A stretch of 64,000 nucleotides of DNA from Hoplostethus atlanticus. Lineage: Eukaryota > Chordata > Actinopteri > Trachichthyiformes > Trachichthyidae. Where the stretch lies: the NCBI GenBank assembly GCA_034670405.1, contig JAXDDX010000002.1:6415501-6479500 (forward strand). The letters run 5' to 3'. Both the position numbers and the translations under genes were made by a program. A model generated the notes under the pieces. That model was not told the DNA's origin. It did no database searches and saw nothing but the letters and a program-made list of their open reading frames with translations. This document shows, piece after piece, positions 13,925-27,399 of this stretch. Positions within the stretch are counted from its first letter, which is position 1. The number at the start of each line of letters is the position of its first letter.

Positions 13925-14655
13925 TTCCTAATTTTTGCTCAAGTCAAATAAAGTCAACTTTATTTATATAGCCCTTTATCATGAACAAGCCTCAAACAAG
14001 GTCAGGCTGATCGACAATCAGATTTATGACACACAGTTGATGCAGAATGTAGGCAACTGAATGAATTATGCCAAACAGAAGGCTGTAGCAGCTTTACAGG
14101 AACGGCTCAGGTGACTTTTCAGGCCTGATCAGCTGAAAATCAATCAATTATGACAATTAAGATGTTATAGAACACAATCAGAACAAAAGCACATAAAAAA
14201 ACAGAGTAACACGTTGAAGAGGACTGAAAGGATTTAATGGAGAGGAGGACATAGCAAGCCTACGTAATCTGCCTAGGTAGCCTAACCTGGCCAGCACCAC
14301 CAGCCTGAGGCCTCTATGAAGATGAGGACAAATCAGAAACACCCTAGAGAAGGAAAAATGGAAGAGACCTTGAGTGGGCCAATTCAAAGAGGCACCCCCC
14401 CCCACCAGGACGGCTGGGCATTCAATAGATGCCAGGACAAAATATAGTGCAGGCCATATAGTTCTGTGTGTATAGTTCAATCAAATAGATCAACATCCCT
14501 GTGCAGCCAGGGCCCCTATAGTTCAGCGTATGTAGTGCAGGCCATATGTCTGTATGTCTGTGTCCTCAGTCGACCAGGGGCCAAATAGATTGGTGTATAT
14601 AGACCCGGTGTTCATAAGCCGCATCTCATGTCAGCCAGGACTGGCACCACATGGC
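13925..14655. repeat. teleost interspersed repeat (class uncertain)
   Basis: The block opens with AAGTCAACTTTATTTATATAGC, a motif I know as starting many dispersed fish repeats. It continues with moderately GC-rich sequence containing local duplications: GTGCAGGCCATAT occurs twice (near 14449 and 14537), and CAGCCAGG-type phrases recur. No coding potential was recognised. It abuts the LINE fragment on its right, so part of it may be that element's 3' sequence; the family is not identified. Confidence 0.5.
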
Positions 14656-15010
14656 ACCACATGATGTAGATGTAGATGTAGATGTAGATGTAAAGCTGGG
14701 TATCATCAGCATAATATCAGCATATTTATGGATCATTTCACCAAGAGGAAGCGTATTTTTCCACCTTTGTGAGTACGGTCTCGGGTGGTGAAATGGTTTG
14801 CATAGACCATTGCTAGTAAGATACTCAGTTAGTTGCGTGGGTACTATTCTTTCGAGGACTTTGGAGAGAAAAGGAAAATTTGAGATTGGCCTGTAATCAT
14901 GGAGGAAATCGGATCAAGATCAGGCTTTTTAAGTAGGGGTCTAATTATAGCTGCTTTAAAGGCAGTGGGCACAATACCAGTAGGGAAGTGAGGTTTTCTG
15001 ATTTGCATAA
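14656..15010 (-). mobile_element. LINE, L2-type reverse transcriptase fragment
   Basis: Reading the minus strand from 15010, the translation begins FPTGIVPTAFKAAIIRPLLKKPDLDP, continues with degraded NYRPISNFPF-like and QLTEYLTSNGL segments, and ends LPLGEMIHKYAD and then YADDTQLYIYIYI (14690-14713 and below). The order is that of an L2-clade LINE reverse transcriptase, but the 300 or so bases that should separate the fingers from the catalytic YADD are missing. Several frame breaks are present. A (GATGTA)5 tandem repeat expands the codons after YADDTQLY. A degenerate, truncated LINE copy. Confidence 0.85.
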
Positions 15011-18000
15011 TTTCCTCTCATCCATTTGCTATATCTATAAAACAGTTATCTCTCTTCTATGTATTCTTTAATTTTTTCTTACTTTCTCTCCCTTACCACC
15101 CCATCTTGCTTTTCTCCTCTTGCAGCTGGTAGGGCAGATTTGATTCAGCATTTCCAGAGACCTCAAGCTCCCTGTTGCTTATTCTCTCTGCTTAATTCAC
15201 AGATGGCTGCAGAGGAGGCTCCTGGGACACTGGACTTGCCTGGATTGATATATACTACAGCTGAGTATCCAGCTATAGTATATATTTACAAAGCCCCACA
15301 GCCTTTCCATTGTCTCTCTCACTCTCTCCATGTGTCTATCCTTCTCCTCTTCACTCAATGGACATGCAGTAGCTTTTATTCACATAATTCAAAAGTAACG
15401 TTGGAATTACTAGTAATGAACATGACTTTAAATGGTGACTTGTTATTAGTACTTATAAAACTATGAAGTAAACTGCATTATATATATTAAATACATTTTA
15501 ATGAATATTTCACTTGTACCAGTTGTATATGTCTGATTGTGATAACCCTCAAGTTAAGGCTCACCCTTTTTCAGAAGGCTGACCAAGAAAAGGTATATTT
15601 CACATTTGTGCATGTATTTGAATACATGGAATATGAATCAAACCTGTTCCATGTGGGTAATTCATTATAAAGCAGTCAGAGGTTAAATACAGTGGTGGAA
15701 AGCATAGAGAGCTGGTGCACTAATTAGGCCTTCTTTTCTTGTTCCGTAAGGCAGGTCGTTCACCCCAACGTTAAGAGACCATTCTGGGGCTTTACCAAAC
15801 TGAAATGAAATTAATGAACTATTGACATGTGCAACCACCATAAAAGCGGCTCCCACAGGAGCTTGTATGTGAAATTCAACGGGAACACAAACTGAATTAA
15901 GTGACAAAAGACATAAAAAAGAGTATCAGAAAATCTGCTGCCTTTCCCTTGCCGCTATAGCCCCTATAGTCCACTTTTCATCTAGCTAACAATATCAAAT
16001 TATTTAATTTTACTTGCAGTGAAGCTGTCAATGGTGTAGTATTTGACATCAGAGAAGCCTGTGTGGGGAGATATAAGGTAGGTGTCATAAATGCCCATTT
16101 TCTATTGCCAAACGACACCCTCTGAAAAAGCAATTAACTTCCAAGAACCGATATTCAGAACAAAGACACTGAAGAAAATCACATTAAAAGTAAAAGAACT
16201 AAGCTTTTATTGTGTCTGAAAATTACTAGTCTTTGAAGGTAGGTGAAATTCAATTTCAAAGTCTAATCATCAAATTACGTCTACATACGTTTATTAAATT
16301 TATGCCTGTGAAAATTACACCAAAGTAATAAAATATTATGATATAGCCATAGGGAAAGCTTTTCGTGGATAGATTAAAACATTTGTTCTGAATAAGAGCA
16401 CTCCGATATGATGACATTGCATCAAGATAACACTAATGAGAATGCCTTCTTTAATAACATAATGATAGGTTAGGTTTCCAGTGGAAATGATGAAACAACA
16501 GTGAAATTCTGGTAATGTGTGACTAAGTTTTGTGAGCTATGTTTTTCATTAAACAAATAAATTCTCTGCCACTTTTTATGAATCACATTAAAACCTGTGC
16601 TTTCTATGGTTATTATTTGAACTCTTGGAAAGATTTTTTTATTCTCTACCTTCTTTGTTTTGAAATTGTTTTTTTCCACTTTTGAAATGTACCACTCCAG
16701 AAAGCTCCAGAGTCTTGGAGCCCCTCAGGAGCCGAAGGGCTACATGTTCTATTCAGAGTCGATTTTCTGAAAGTTTGAAAAGAACTCTGCCTGCCCTCAG
16801 TTTGGATTCATAAACCAAAGTGTGAAAGATGTGAGGGAGATATCGGGATGCAGGGCGAGAGATGGAGGGAGAGAAAAAAAGACGCCAGACGGGAATATTT
16901 CTCAGCTTGCCAAGGCAAAACTGTCGTCAGTGTCTGTATATGAATTTAGGAACACTGGGTGTGCTTGAGCATCGTCCATCGTTGCTTGTCAGGTTTTCAG
17001 TCCCAATGAGGTGATATAGTATATTTCTGAAACATCTATCAATCTTTTTGCAATGCAACATAAATTCCCATTGCAGGATAGAGTCACTGGCTTCCTGGGT
17101 AGAGTCAAGTGAGTGATGCTTTTGATTCTGTATCCATGTGGGTGCTCTGAAATAGGGAGCGCCACATGTCACATCAGAAAGCCATTCCCTTCATGTCCTA
17201 CTGCTCTGATCTGGACAGAGATGCAGATGGGAAGTGCTGCTCTGATGATATTTTGTTGTGTGACACATGGTATTTTAAACTATGTCATTATGACTTCATA
17301 AAAAGATATTTGACAAAACTGGGGAAAATGTGGAATGACAATTACTAGCAGATTTTATGCACAAAGACTCCAATACAATGGAAGTCCCAAGACCAAGACC
17401 ATCTGCAGATCGATGTAGCGCCAGTTCTACTTTGGTCTTTGTTGCAGCACAGTGCTTTCTACTGACATCGAAGTGGTCTGGTCGCTCCCATTACAGATTC
17501 AGCAAATGTTTTTTGTTCACTCAGCTTCCTCATTTTCCATGCAAGGCGAGTTGTCAGGGGGCCGCAGTTTTTCCATCATCCCTTATCATGCTTCCTCTCA
17601 TCCATCCCTTCCCCTTTGCTTCGCTTTTCCCTCAGTGGCCACCCACCCCTGCCACGGGTTTGTTCACTAAATTAACCAGGGCACCGATTGTGATTGGGCA
17701 GGCTGGTAAAAAGTTAACTTCAACCTCTCTTATTAATTGTATATCTTGGCCTCTCCTATTGAAGCAAAAAGGGTAACAAGCAATGGGGTAGAACACCACA
17801 TAAAATCTTAAAATCAGCAGCTTCTGATGAGCACCAAAGGTTCATGATTTTATCAGTGGAAAGGATTCTCAATTCTGCATCTTATGTCTTTGTATTTGCA
17901 AAGTGGGAAAGGAGAACCATGTAGTTCTCACTTGATTAACCTCCATGGGAAAAAGTGGAAACATCTAAAAAAAAGAGTTGAAGAAGAACTTTCGAAACTC

Positions 18001-18858
18001 TGAAGTGTTTCCCAGCCTGTTAAAAACAATAGTTAATTAAGGCTGTATAATTTGAGGTAATTACGTTAAAAATAAAGTTTTACTCTCCAACAAACCAAGC
18101 AGTTTAAAAGGCTCATCAGTGAGAGCAGTTCAGGGCAGAGGATGTTCAGTGAGATTTGTATCTGCAGGGTTATGTCATGCTGAAGGTACTCTGGGCATTA
18201 AAAGTCACACAGTGCCACATTCAAACCATTATCTAATTTGTAGTATGCAATAACAAAAACTTCTGTGGGCCTATCACAATCAAAAAGAGAAGAAAATAGA
18301 TATTTGATCCTTTTATGTTAGCAATATTGAGTTAGTCTAGTGAGGCATTGTGGCTGAGGTCCTGGGCGCCATGTGGCTCAGTGGGGCTTTGAAAGGCACC
18401 ATTTACAAACCCAACAGAACTCAAGCCAACCCGAATTACGCCTGCTCTTTTTATCCAAACATCTGTGGTGTCCAAAGAACATCCTAGAAGAGACTGGTCT
18501 GCAGAGAAACAAACCATATCTGAGTAGCCCCTGCCCTCCTCTGCCCCACATCTCCCTCCCTGTCTTTGCTAGACACAGGCCTTTCATTCATAACACCCTT
18601 GCACGGTCAGTTCTGTCTTTGTTCCTTGTATTTGATCTCTGTTGGCGTTCTGTTCCCCTGTTCAAAGGAAACTATCATTGTTGCATCGCACCCTCTGTAG
18701 CAACACTGACAAAAACTGTGCGAGATCAATTGGTAATGATCAAGGGGCATGAGAACGATAACAAAGTAACAATCTGAAAAGTTGTTTAAACTAGTGAGTG
18801 TTGGCTGCCACAGAGGAAAGTTTCTCACCACTTGGTTGCTGTAACCTCGGCATTTACA

Positions 18859-19011
18859 AGTAGTCTCCCAGCATTCACTACATGTCCCACCCAAATGATT
18901 TGTTTTGTCCAGATGGGGGCGCTATCAGGCTACCCAGCAATACTACAGTAGTATACCACTGTATCACCTCTCTACCACTGTACCCCTGCATCTCCGTCCT
19001 GGGAGACTACT
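18859..19011. repeat. 13 bp inverted repeat enclosing a 15 bp palindrome
   Basis: AGTAGTCTCCCAG (18859-18871) and CTGGGAGACTACT (18999-19011) are perfect reverse complements 127 bp apart. Inside lies the palindrome ATACTACAGTAGTAT (18940-18954). The unit is 153 bp, the size of a small MITE, but no target-site duplication was found. Confidence 0.5.
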
Positions 19012-19486
19012 GCAGAGCTACAAACAAAAACCTTGCAAATATGGTAAACAGAGTTGCAAAAACTATAAGACTGCTGACTCTCAGACAGCGCTGATTCCCC
19101 ATGGGGTACAATTGTAGAAATGTGGGTTCAGTACCTGTGCAGCTTCTTAGTCAGTTGTATCCATCTCTACATCTCTATCTGTTTTCTCTCTCTTCAATCC
19201 AACTGTCTATACAGTGAATAAAAATGCGAAATACATTCAAGGATTCAATACATATCCTTTAAAAATGAAGATGTAAGGCTGTGCAGACGTTGCGGCCTGC
19301 CTGTTTGGCGCCATTTCAGGCAGAAGTGCTGATTCTACGACAGCAGCATTTAGCTGTGCTTAGCTTGCTCCCTTAATTTCAACCGATATACAGACGTACT
19401 CTCAAAAAACCTTTCTGTAGAGTTTGGCTGCAGCTAGAACATGGTAGGCGTTAGTGCCTTGTCCCATCGCTAGTTTGGACTGATTT

Positions 19487-19495
19487 GTGTGTATT

Positions 19496-19526
<31 letters not shown>

Positions 19527-19605
19527 ACAGTGTATGTATTTCAGCAGTATGCATGTGTGTGTTTTTGCGTGGGGTGTGTGCATGTGTGTGTGTGTGTCTG
19601 TTTTT
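19487..19605. repeat. TG-rich low-complexity region
   Basis: TG tracts separated by short unique words including GGGTGGGTG and GCATGTGTG. Confidence 0.85.
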
Positions 19606-21112
19606 CTGTGCATGAGCAAAATGTACATGCATGTGAAGATGCAGATTTGTGGCAGATGTCTCTCGGTGTGTGAAATGCCGTGGGTTGCATCTCTCCGGCG
19701 ACAGCAACGGTGGAGAGAGACAGCTGCAGAGCGACAGACACAGTCGCTGGCACAGAAAGGTTCAAATATAATCTTTCTATCTGTGGGAGGAAAGAAACAC
19801 TGCGCGGAGAAAACAACAATAAATTATCAACTGCACCTCCTCCTTCATTTCCTCCCATCCCTCTCTCACTCCCCCCCATCTCTAGAGGCACTTCATTAGA
19901 GAAAACATATCTTTCACTGTTAGTTTTTCTTCAAATGTAGATCACATGGACCCAAACCAACCCAGTCCCAGTGAGACCAAGGGAGTGATTTGCTACGGCG
20001 AATAGGCCCTCTGACATGTGCGTAACGAGCTACTACAAGCCAAACGGGCTAAAAGAGAAAGACTGTGTTAATGTGAAGAACCAGTGACACTCAATATATT
20101 TGTTATTTGGGAAAATAAAAATTGGTGCCCCTAAGTTACAACTCGTTCTAGTACTATTCTCTATAAATCAAGGTGGCGACAGTAACAACTTTTATAGGGA
20201 GAATGTCACTTTTACTAAAATCAAATCCAAGTCACTGTATTCAGTATTCATTCACAAGGGCCAGGAAAAGAGAAAGAGTCCCAGACAAAAGATCACAAAA
20301 ACCTCTTCACTTGGCTTGATGTTTTATATGCCAAGAACTAAATAACTTAATAACAGAAAGTGAAAAAAAAAAATCTGAGAACTTTTGACTTTTGACAAAA
20401 TGTATATTCATGAGGTAAGAGCATGAAGCTTTAATGTTTGAGAGCTTGGCTTCCGAGGTGGCCATGATTATTTCAAATGAGAACTTCCTCACCGTGAAAC
20501 TTGCCACTATTAACTCTGGCGGTGTAAAGTGTTACATTATTGAACCAAGAGACTGTTCTCGGGGCTAAATTGGGCTGATGTGAATGTGGAGATTATGCAA
20601 GTTTCAAATCTCCACCAGAGTCCCTTTTAGGTCTCCGCACCCATTATTTCCATATCAAACTGAATGTGCAAGAAATTGAAGTGACAGAGGAAGTCTTTTT
20701 CGCCCTTTTCCCTCACACATCAGCAATCTCTCACTGTTGAAAGGGATGGTCTCTGTGCGCCTCAAGGTGGAGTACATGTATTTTTCTCTAAGGGATGATA
20801 TTGCAACATTTATGAATGATTGGGGGCTGCAGAGTGCAGGATGTACTGTGCCAAGAGGGTATGAGTGTATAAATGCCAATGTGCTTGTGTGAGTTACTGG
20901 CACTGTAGTTTTTAGGTGTACTGCGTTTTGTTGTTATTGTTTTGGTTTTGTGTGTGTGTTTTTGTGTCTGTGTGCACGTGTGTTGATAGGTGTGGGAACT
21001 AGTGATTTTTTAAGTTTTTAGCTATTTTTTCCTCTGTTGTGTTTATGGGTTTATTAAAGGGCATCAAGAGTTAAAGTATATCTCAAAGTCTCACTCACTC
21101 TGTTTTATTCTC

Positions 21113-21114
<2 letters not shown>

Positions 21115-21147
<33 letters not shown>
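21115..21147. repeat. (CA)n microsatellite
   Basis: About 16 uninterrupted CA units. Confidence 0.95.
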
Positions 21148-21148
<1 letters not shown>

Positions 21149-23325
21149 TGCACGAGTCGAGTGGGTATCCAGTGAGCATTCATCTCCTATGAACAGCGAT
21201 CCCCTGGAGGTTCTGGACTAATTGTGTAGAGTTCCTGGCTGAGGCAGTAGAGCCCCACTCTGACGAAGTGGGAGGTGCACGTACACTTCATCTTACTGCA
21301 CTGACAGTTCCGCACTTCTCCACAAGTCAGCATCTTTGAGGTAGAGCGTGGTAAACAGAGAAGGTAGGGAAGGAGGATGGGCTTAGCAGAAAACTTGGGG
21401 AGTTCATGATGTCCTTGAAACTTTACTGAGTGACAGTGCAGTGTCAGGGAGTTGTTCGGGGACAGGAGGCAGCAGCTATCACCTCATATTGTCATCATGC
21501 TGATATGATGGGCGTGCCACATCTCATGCAGGGCAGCCATGCGGCCTTGAGACAACCCTTGTAAGCGACCATCATGTGAGCCTGCTCTGGCAATGCTGCT
21601 GATACATGAACAGAATATTGGGGCTAATGGCTTTATTTTAGGTTGGATGACATGTGAAAGCCATTAGCTGCTTCGTACAATGAAGTGCTGCTATGCAAGA
21701 AGTTTACATCAAAGTGCTGATTGAAGCTCAACCAACTCACCCAGAGGGGTAATTTAGTGTGAGAGTATTTGTCATGCACCCACACTCAGAGTAAGTAAAT
21801 GTTTATATAACCATCAATCAACATTGAGTCCACTCACACCAACTTACACAGTCCCAAACGTGAATGTTTGACTATAATACTGTGCCTGGATGTGAAATAT
21901 GCCTCTAAATGAAAGGATTCAATAAAATGTTGAGTCTTTTTATTGGATGGTTGTGCCTGCCTGACACCAAGCTAAGCCCACTATCTCCTCCTCTGAAGTG
22001 CAAATGAGTCTATAATTAGATTTCACACGTGAGATCCAGAAAATACTTTACTTTACTGAACAGTCTACAGAGACTGCAATGAAAATACCCACAAATACTG
22101 CAAATCAGCCGATTTACATTTTTCATGAACAGATAAAAACAATATTTATTGGCTATTTGCAGCGTAAATGGGAACATAAACACCTGTGATACTGTAACGG
22201 AGGCATTACATTATCTAATGGCTTTCCCCTTTGGAGCTGCTTTGTGGAAGGAGATAACCTAAAAATTTCATTACCATGCAGGATGGTACACAATCAGTGA
22301 ATGGCTGATATGCTAGTATGGAATTGAACTTTAATGACTACACTTTGTTTTAATTAGCGCCTTTACGCCAGGGAATGTAAAGCACGGGGGAAGACAATAA
22401 CAATGCTACATTTACCAGATATTGGCCATAATGACGGCATAAACTCTGGCAAACCACACCAATAAACCAGACATGCACAATCTCTCTCTCTCCCTCTCAT
22501 TTCCTCCACACTTACATCCCAAATGCAGCATGACAAACTCCTCCAAGAGACTTGGCATGCTGGGTGCGTAATCCTCCTGTAATGTATTCTTCTTCTCTCC
22601 CCCCTGCTTCCTTCCCGCAGCTTCTCAAAGTGCCACGCAGCGGAGATATGTCAAGCCCATCTAAAAAAACGTGATGTAGGCTATTGTGGCCCACCATAGG
22701 GCCCCTCCTGCAACATGCCCTATGCCAGCACACCCTTATGTACTTAGTGCTGCACTGCAGCTTGGTCCTCGTCCAGATAACACCATTGTGTCTAATTGGT
22801 CCTCACTGCAGGAGTCTGGCATCAACTAGGATTCTTAAAAGCCCCAGTTAGGAGCATAATGGCAGAGAACAGATCAAACATTTATGAAAAATTGTACCCA
22901 CTGCTCAGTTTTTTTCTCTCAGATGCCCAGACAATGTGACACTCCCAGGTCTGATCTCTATGATCTTAAACTGAAAATGTCAATGCCAGTTGAAATTTGT
23001 ACTCTCTGAGGGAGCCGATGTGTGTCTCTTTTTCATCTCTATTTCTTGCAAAAGGGTCCAAGCGTTGAGGACATTCCTAAATTAGCACTCTGAGTATTAG
23101 AGCATACTGTGGGACCAAAGTGAACCATTTGTAAAATTCAAAGTAGCTGCCGGCATTTCTGTTCGTTCGGTGTCATCCTCTCACTCTCTCTTTAGAGCAC
23201 AATCAGCCAAATGCTATCAAACCAACCAACTCAGCTTGCTTCGTAAGCAGCTGCTTCTCAAGGATTAAAATAACTCTCCCCACAACTCCCTTAATGTTTT
23301 AAATTGATCTCTAATGGTACTTGAG

Positions 23326-23607
<282 letters not shown>

Positions 23608-23881
23608 AAACAGAGCAGAGTGAATGTTCAGATGCACCCAAAAAGACTTACCATATAAATGGTGCATGTTGCAGGGCTGAAGGACATCTAAAGACGCTGC
23701 ATCATCATGGTTCATTACTTACTGGTAAGAACCGTTCTGAGCAAGGATTATTGTTGTGAGGTGAGACAGACAGTGCAGTTTCCCTGGATATGAAAAATAC
23801 TGAGAAAACACTGAAGAAAAATGATGTTATCACATATTATGTGTATTACTAAACCCTTCGTCAGTGGTAACAAAGCAATTA

Positions 23882-24974
23882 CAGTGCAATTTGTAAGTAT
23901 TCGGATAGTGAGGCATTTTTTGTTGTTTTGGCTCTGTACACCAGCACGTTGGATTTGAAATGAAACAATGACTACGAGGTTAAAGTGCAGACTGTCGGCT
24001 TTAATTTGAGGGTATTTACATCCGTATCGGGTGAATCCATTTTAGGGGACCAAAAGTATTTGAACGATTGGCTGCTCAGCTGTTTCTTGGGCAGGTGTGT
24101 TTTGTTTCATTGTTACTTTATGCACTAGAGAGCTAACAAAAGCATTTGGAGTCTGTTGTTATTGCCACAGGCAAAACATTAGGTGTGTCGAAATCAACTG
24201 TTTGGTATAAGAATACACTGGTGAGCTCAGCAATTACAAACGACCTGGTAGACCATGGAAGACCAGTGTAGTGGATGACAGAAGATGGAATGGTGAAGAA
24301 AAACCCTTTTCAGATCAAGAACACTCTCCAGGATGTAGGCGTAGCCGAAGTATACTAGTATTGTCTGCTCAGATCCAAGCGAATGTATCAAAAATTGGAT
24401 CGCTTCACCACGCAGCAGGAGAATGATCCCAAACATACAGCCAAAGCAACCAAGGAGTTTTTTAGGGCCAAAAAGTGGAATGTTCTTGACTGGCCAAGTC
24501 AATCACCCAACCTCAATCCAAATGAGCATGCGTTTCACTTGCTGAAGACCAGATTGAAGGTAAAAAGCCCCCAAACAAGCAGGAACTGAAGATGGCTGCA
24601 GTACAGGCCTGGCAGAGCCATGGAGGATAGCAAGCGTCTGGTGATGTCTATGGGTTGCAGACTTCAGGCAGTGATGGATTGCAAAGGATTTGCAACCGAA
24701 TATTAAATATGACGACTTTAGGTTTTTGTTAATTCGTCAAATTACTTTTGGTCCTCTAAAATGGTAGGAGTATATATTAAAATGGCTTTACTTCCTACAT
24801 GGTTAACCCGATATGGATGTAAATACCCTCATAGTAAAGCTGACAGTCTGCACTTTAGCCTCATAGTCATTGTTTCATTTCAAATCGAATGTGCTGAGCT
24901 GAGTACTGAGTACTGAGTACTGAGCTAAAACAACAAAAAATGTGTCGCTGTCCAAATACTTACGGACTGCACTG
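23882..24974 (+). mobile_element. Tc1-like DNA transposon, internally deleted
   Basis: Ends are CAGTGCA...TGCACTG flanked by TA on both sides (23880-23881, 24975-24976), the hallmark of Tc1/mariner insertion. The inverted repeats are long, about 190-230 bp, and include GTAAGTATT near each tip. Inside, the plus strand encodes the second half of a Tc1 transposase DDE domain: QENDPKHTAKATKEFF followed by VLDWPSQSPNLNPNEHAF (in the frame 24383-24589) and MAAVQAWQS beyond a frame break. An N-terminal part remains at about 24130-24340, but the middle of the gene with the first catalytic aspartates is missing. At 1093 bp it is shorter than a complete 1.6 kb element. It is not autonomous. Confidence 0.92.
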
Positions 24975-24976
24975 TA

Positions 24977-25003
24977 GGGATCAATAAAGTATCCATCTAT
25001 ATG
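24977..25003 (+). repeat. short retroposon tail fragment
   Basis: GGGATCAATAAAGTATCCATCTAT directly follows the Tc1 element's TA and matches the tail sequence at 32658-32690. It is probably a remnant of the same family, into or beside which the Tc1 element inserted. Confidence 0.4.
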
Positions 25004-26849
25004 TAGGTAGCTCTCTGATGGAGGGGTTGAACTCTTGTATGCATTATGTAGCGCTGATGAATCCTCATTCCTAGGCTTCCTAGGAAACACATAGAGCTGA
25101 AACACCCCCTGCCCCCATCTCGAGTTTCATTATCACCTCAATGCCCCCCAGTCATACAGCCTCAGTCAGTCACAGGTGCAGGTGTCAAGACTAAAAACAG
25201 TGTGGTGTAGCTTTGTTCTGGTTTGTGTGTGGGACCCATGCTGGTGTGATACTGTTATGTGCTGGGTAGTGTTTTTAAAAGTGTTGTATCAGTATAACGC
25301 CCCCTCCTACCCTAGAGCTACTAACAAAGGCCACCCTACTCTTTAGGTGGCGACAGTACAACACACTTATGAAATATCTGCCCCTACTTGTTGACCCCAT
25401 TAAATGTCTGATAACTTTATCACCAGCCACCAAGTGCTGCCCGACCTGAACGCTCTTCCATCTAGCAAGCCCAGAGGCACAGACAGTAAAACAGTCATTA
25501 CAAATGCAAGAGAACACAAAACCACCTGACAGCTTTACAAGTTCCCAATAGTGGGGGGAGATTTAGTAAGGGTACATGCCAGGCCGTTTCTCATGCTTAC
25601 AACCTGTCTCCCTTCCTCAAACCAACCATGGAGCCTCATCGCAATACTATATCAGCAAATGAAAAACTAACCTTTCCCAATTTCCAAGAATGACTTCAGG
25701 CGGCGAAAGGTAGACATGAATAGGAGCACATCAAAAAAAACTTTACTTTTAGAATATTACCCTTCCTTGCCAACTGAACTGCCACACCCCCCTTTTTATA
25801 TTTTGTCCTTGGATAATTATAGCCACAAGCAGAGGGTTAATTGAACTGAAAAAGGTTATTCATAGAGTTCAGCTGAAGAGCCGAGCTATAGAGTGGGGGA
25901 ACAATACCTATCAGAAAAGCTGTAAGAGCAGGGAGGACAGGATTCTTCAGCACAGGTCCTCCCGCACTGACATTTCATTCAGCCTCTTTATACATTTTCT
26001 CGGCTGCGGGCGGCAGAGTTCCATTTCCGTTTACAAAAGGTACAGATTTGCTGTACCTTTTACTGGATCTGTATTACGCAGTCCAAACTTCAATCCAAAT
26101 ATGATGTGATTTTGTGAAACTCGTTCTGGTTTCTACTCACATAGCAAAGATAGTAGTCAACCATTTGTTATGTCTAAAAACAATGGATTTGGATTATGTC
26201 AATAGAACAAAATATTTCTACAGAATGAATTAGTTTCTAGTCATGGTTAATATTGCTCAGTGGGAATGTTTGTAAGTCATCGAGTGCTAACAGACTATAG
26301 CATTATAGCCACTGATTATTGTGCATATAATACAGCTACTGATATGCTTAAAGGCCATGGATATGTACACAACACTGCTAGCATATTGGACTGATACGGT
26401 TGTTGACTTTCTACTAAATTATTACGTCTTTAATAAATTATTACATCCATGCTACTATAATGGATGCTTACACCTCCTCCTAGGACTTGTACTTTACCAA
26501 TTTACCTGAAAATGATTCCTTGGCTAAAAAGAGTTTTTAACTAAATCAAATCTAGTAAGCATTTTTTCCCCCACTAATCTACTGTCTATAGCTGTTATCA
26601 TACAAACACACATCCTATGTATGTTAGCATAAATCAACGTAGCCTGACTGACATTTGACATGAGGCTTGAGCACGCTTTGATTATAGAAATGCAATGGAA
26701 AACTAAGAGCAACACTGCTGAGGTTCAGGGTGTAGGAGACCAACACCAGTACCAAGGATCTCAAGTCGAGTCAGGTCTTTGATAACCCCACCCATTGTTA
26801 AACTATACCTTGCTCTGGCATGGGAAAGGAAATAAGAGAGTACTCAAAA
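25004..26849. other. intergenic region downstream of cox7c
   Basis: Between the Tc1 element and the cox7c 3' end I see no exon. CCCCCTCCTACCCTAGAG near 25301-25318 and ACACCCCCCTTTTTATA near 25785 are pyrimidine-rich words without clear meaning. Confidence 0.55.
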
Positions 26850-26854
26850 TTCAG

Positions 26855-26950
26855 ATTAATTTGAGACAATTTTATTTACAAAGACAATTAAAGGATTCAC
26901 ATTCTTCTAAACGAAGAGAACTCTGATGGATATGCCTTCCAGCTGAAGAC
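26855..26950 (-). other. cox7c: cox7c terminal exon (3' UTR only)
   Basis: After the stop codon, exon 2 runs 28 more bases to 27372 and ends CTTCAAG|GTAATT, a good donor. An acceptor preceded by a pyrimidine-rich run (TTCTCCCTACAG) lies at 26951-26952, so the last exon begins at 26950. The intron would be 26951-27371 (421 bp). The exon carries no coding sequence. An AATAAA signal fixes its approximate 3' end. The exon is inferred from splice signals, spacing and the poly(A) signal; the exact cleavage site is not visible. Confidence 0.75.
26871..26876 (-). terminator. cox7c: cox7c polyadenylation signal AATAAA
   Basis: The plus strand reads TTTATT, so the minus strand has a canonical AATAAA about 75 bases into the predicted terminal exon. 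It is followed 10-30 bases on by a T-rich run, as expected around a cleavage site near 26850. Confidence 0.75.
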
Positions 26951-27399
26951 CTGTAGGGAGAACAAGAAAATGAATAAAAAGGTGATAAGATGGTTTACAC
27001 ACATCAGATGACAAAAAAGTAATTTCTGAGTAAACACCAGTGAAGATAAATGTGACAACAGCAACTTCGGCCTGCTCCCACCTGATACACATCAATGTCT
27101 GCAATAAACTGTCACATTAACTTGCTAATGTGCAAGCTTATCTGAACAACATAACCAGAATATAAACCCACATGACATTTGTTACTGTCTCGCTCAGACA
27201 TACAGGCAATTTTTTTAAGGTGTGCTGTCAGGCAAAAAGCACAAGCAGCACAGTGAAAGATTGTCATTGTCTGAGGTCACTATTCAAACCAAGGCTCAAA
27301 TAAATGTCACACAGATTTGACATTCAAATGAAATAGATAGTAGGCTAGATAACCATGCCAACCATAATTACCTTGAAGACAGAACAGCATCAGGCCATT

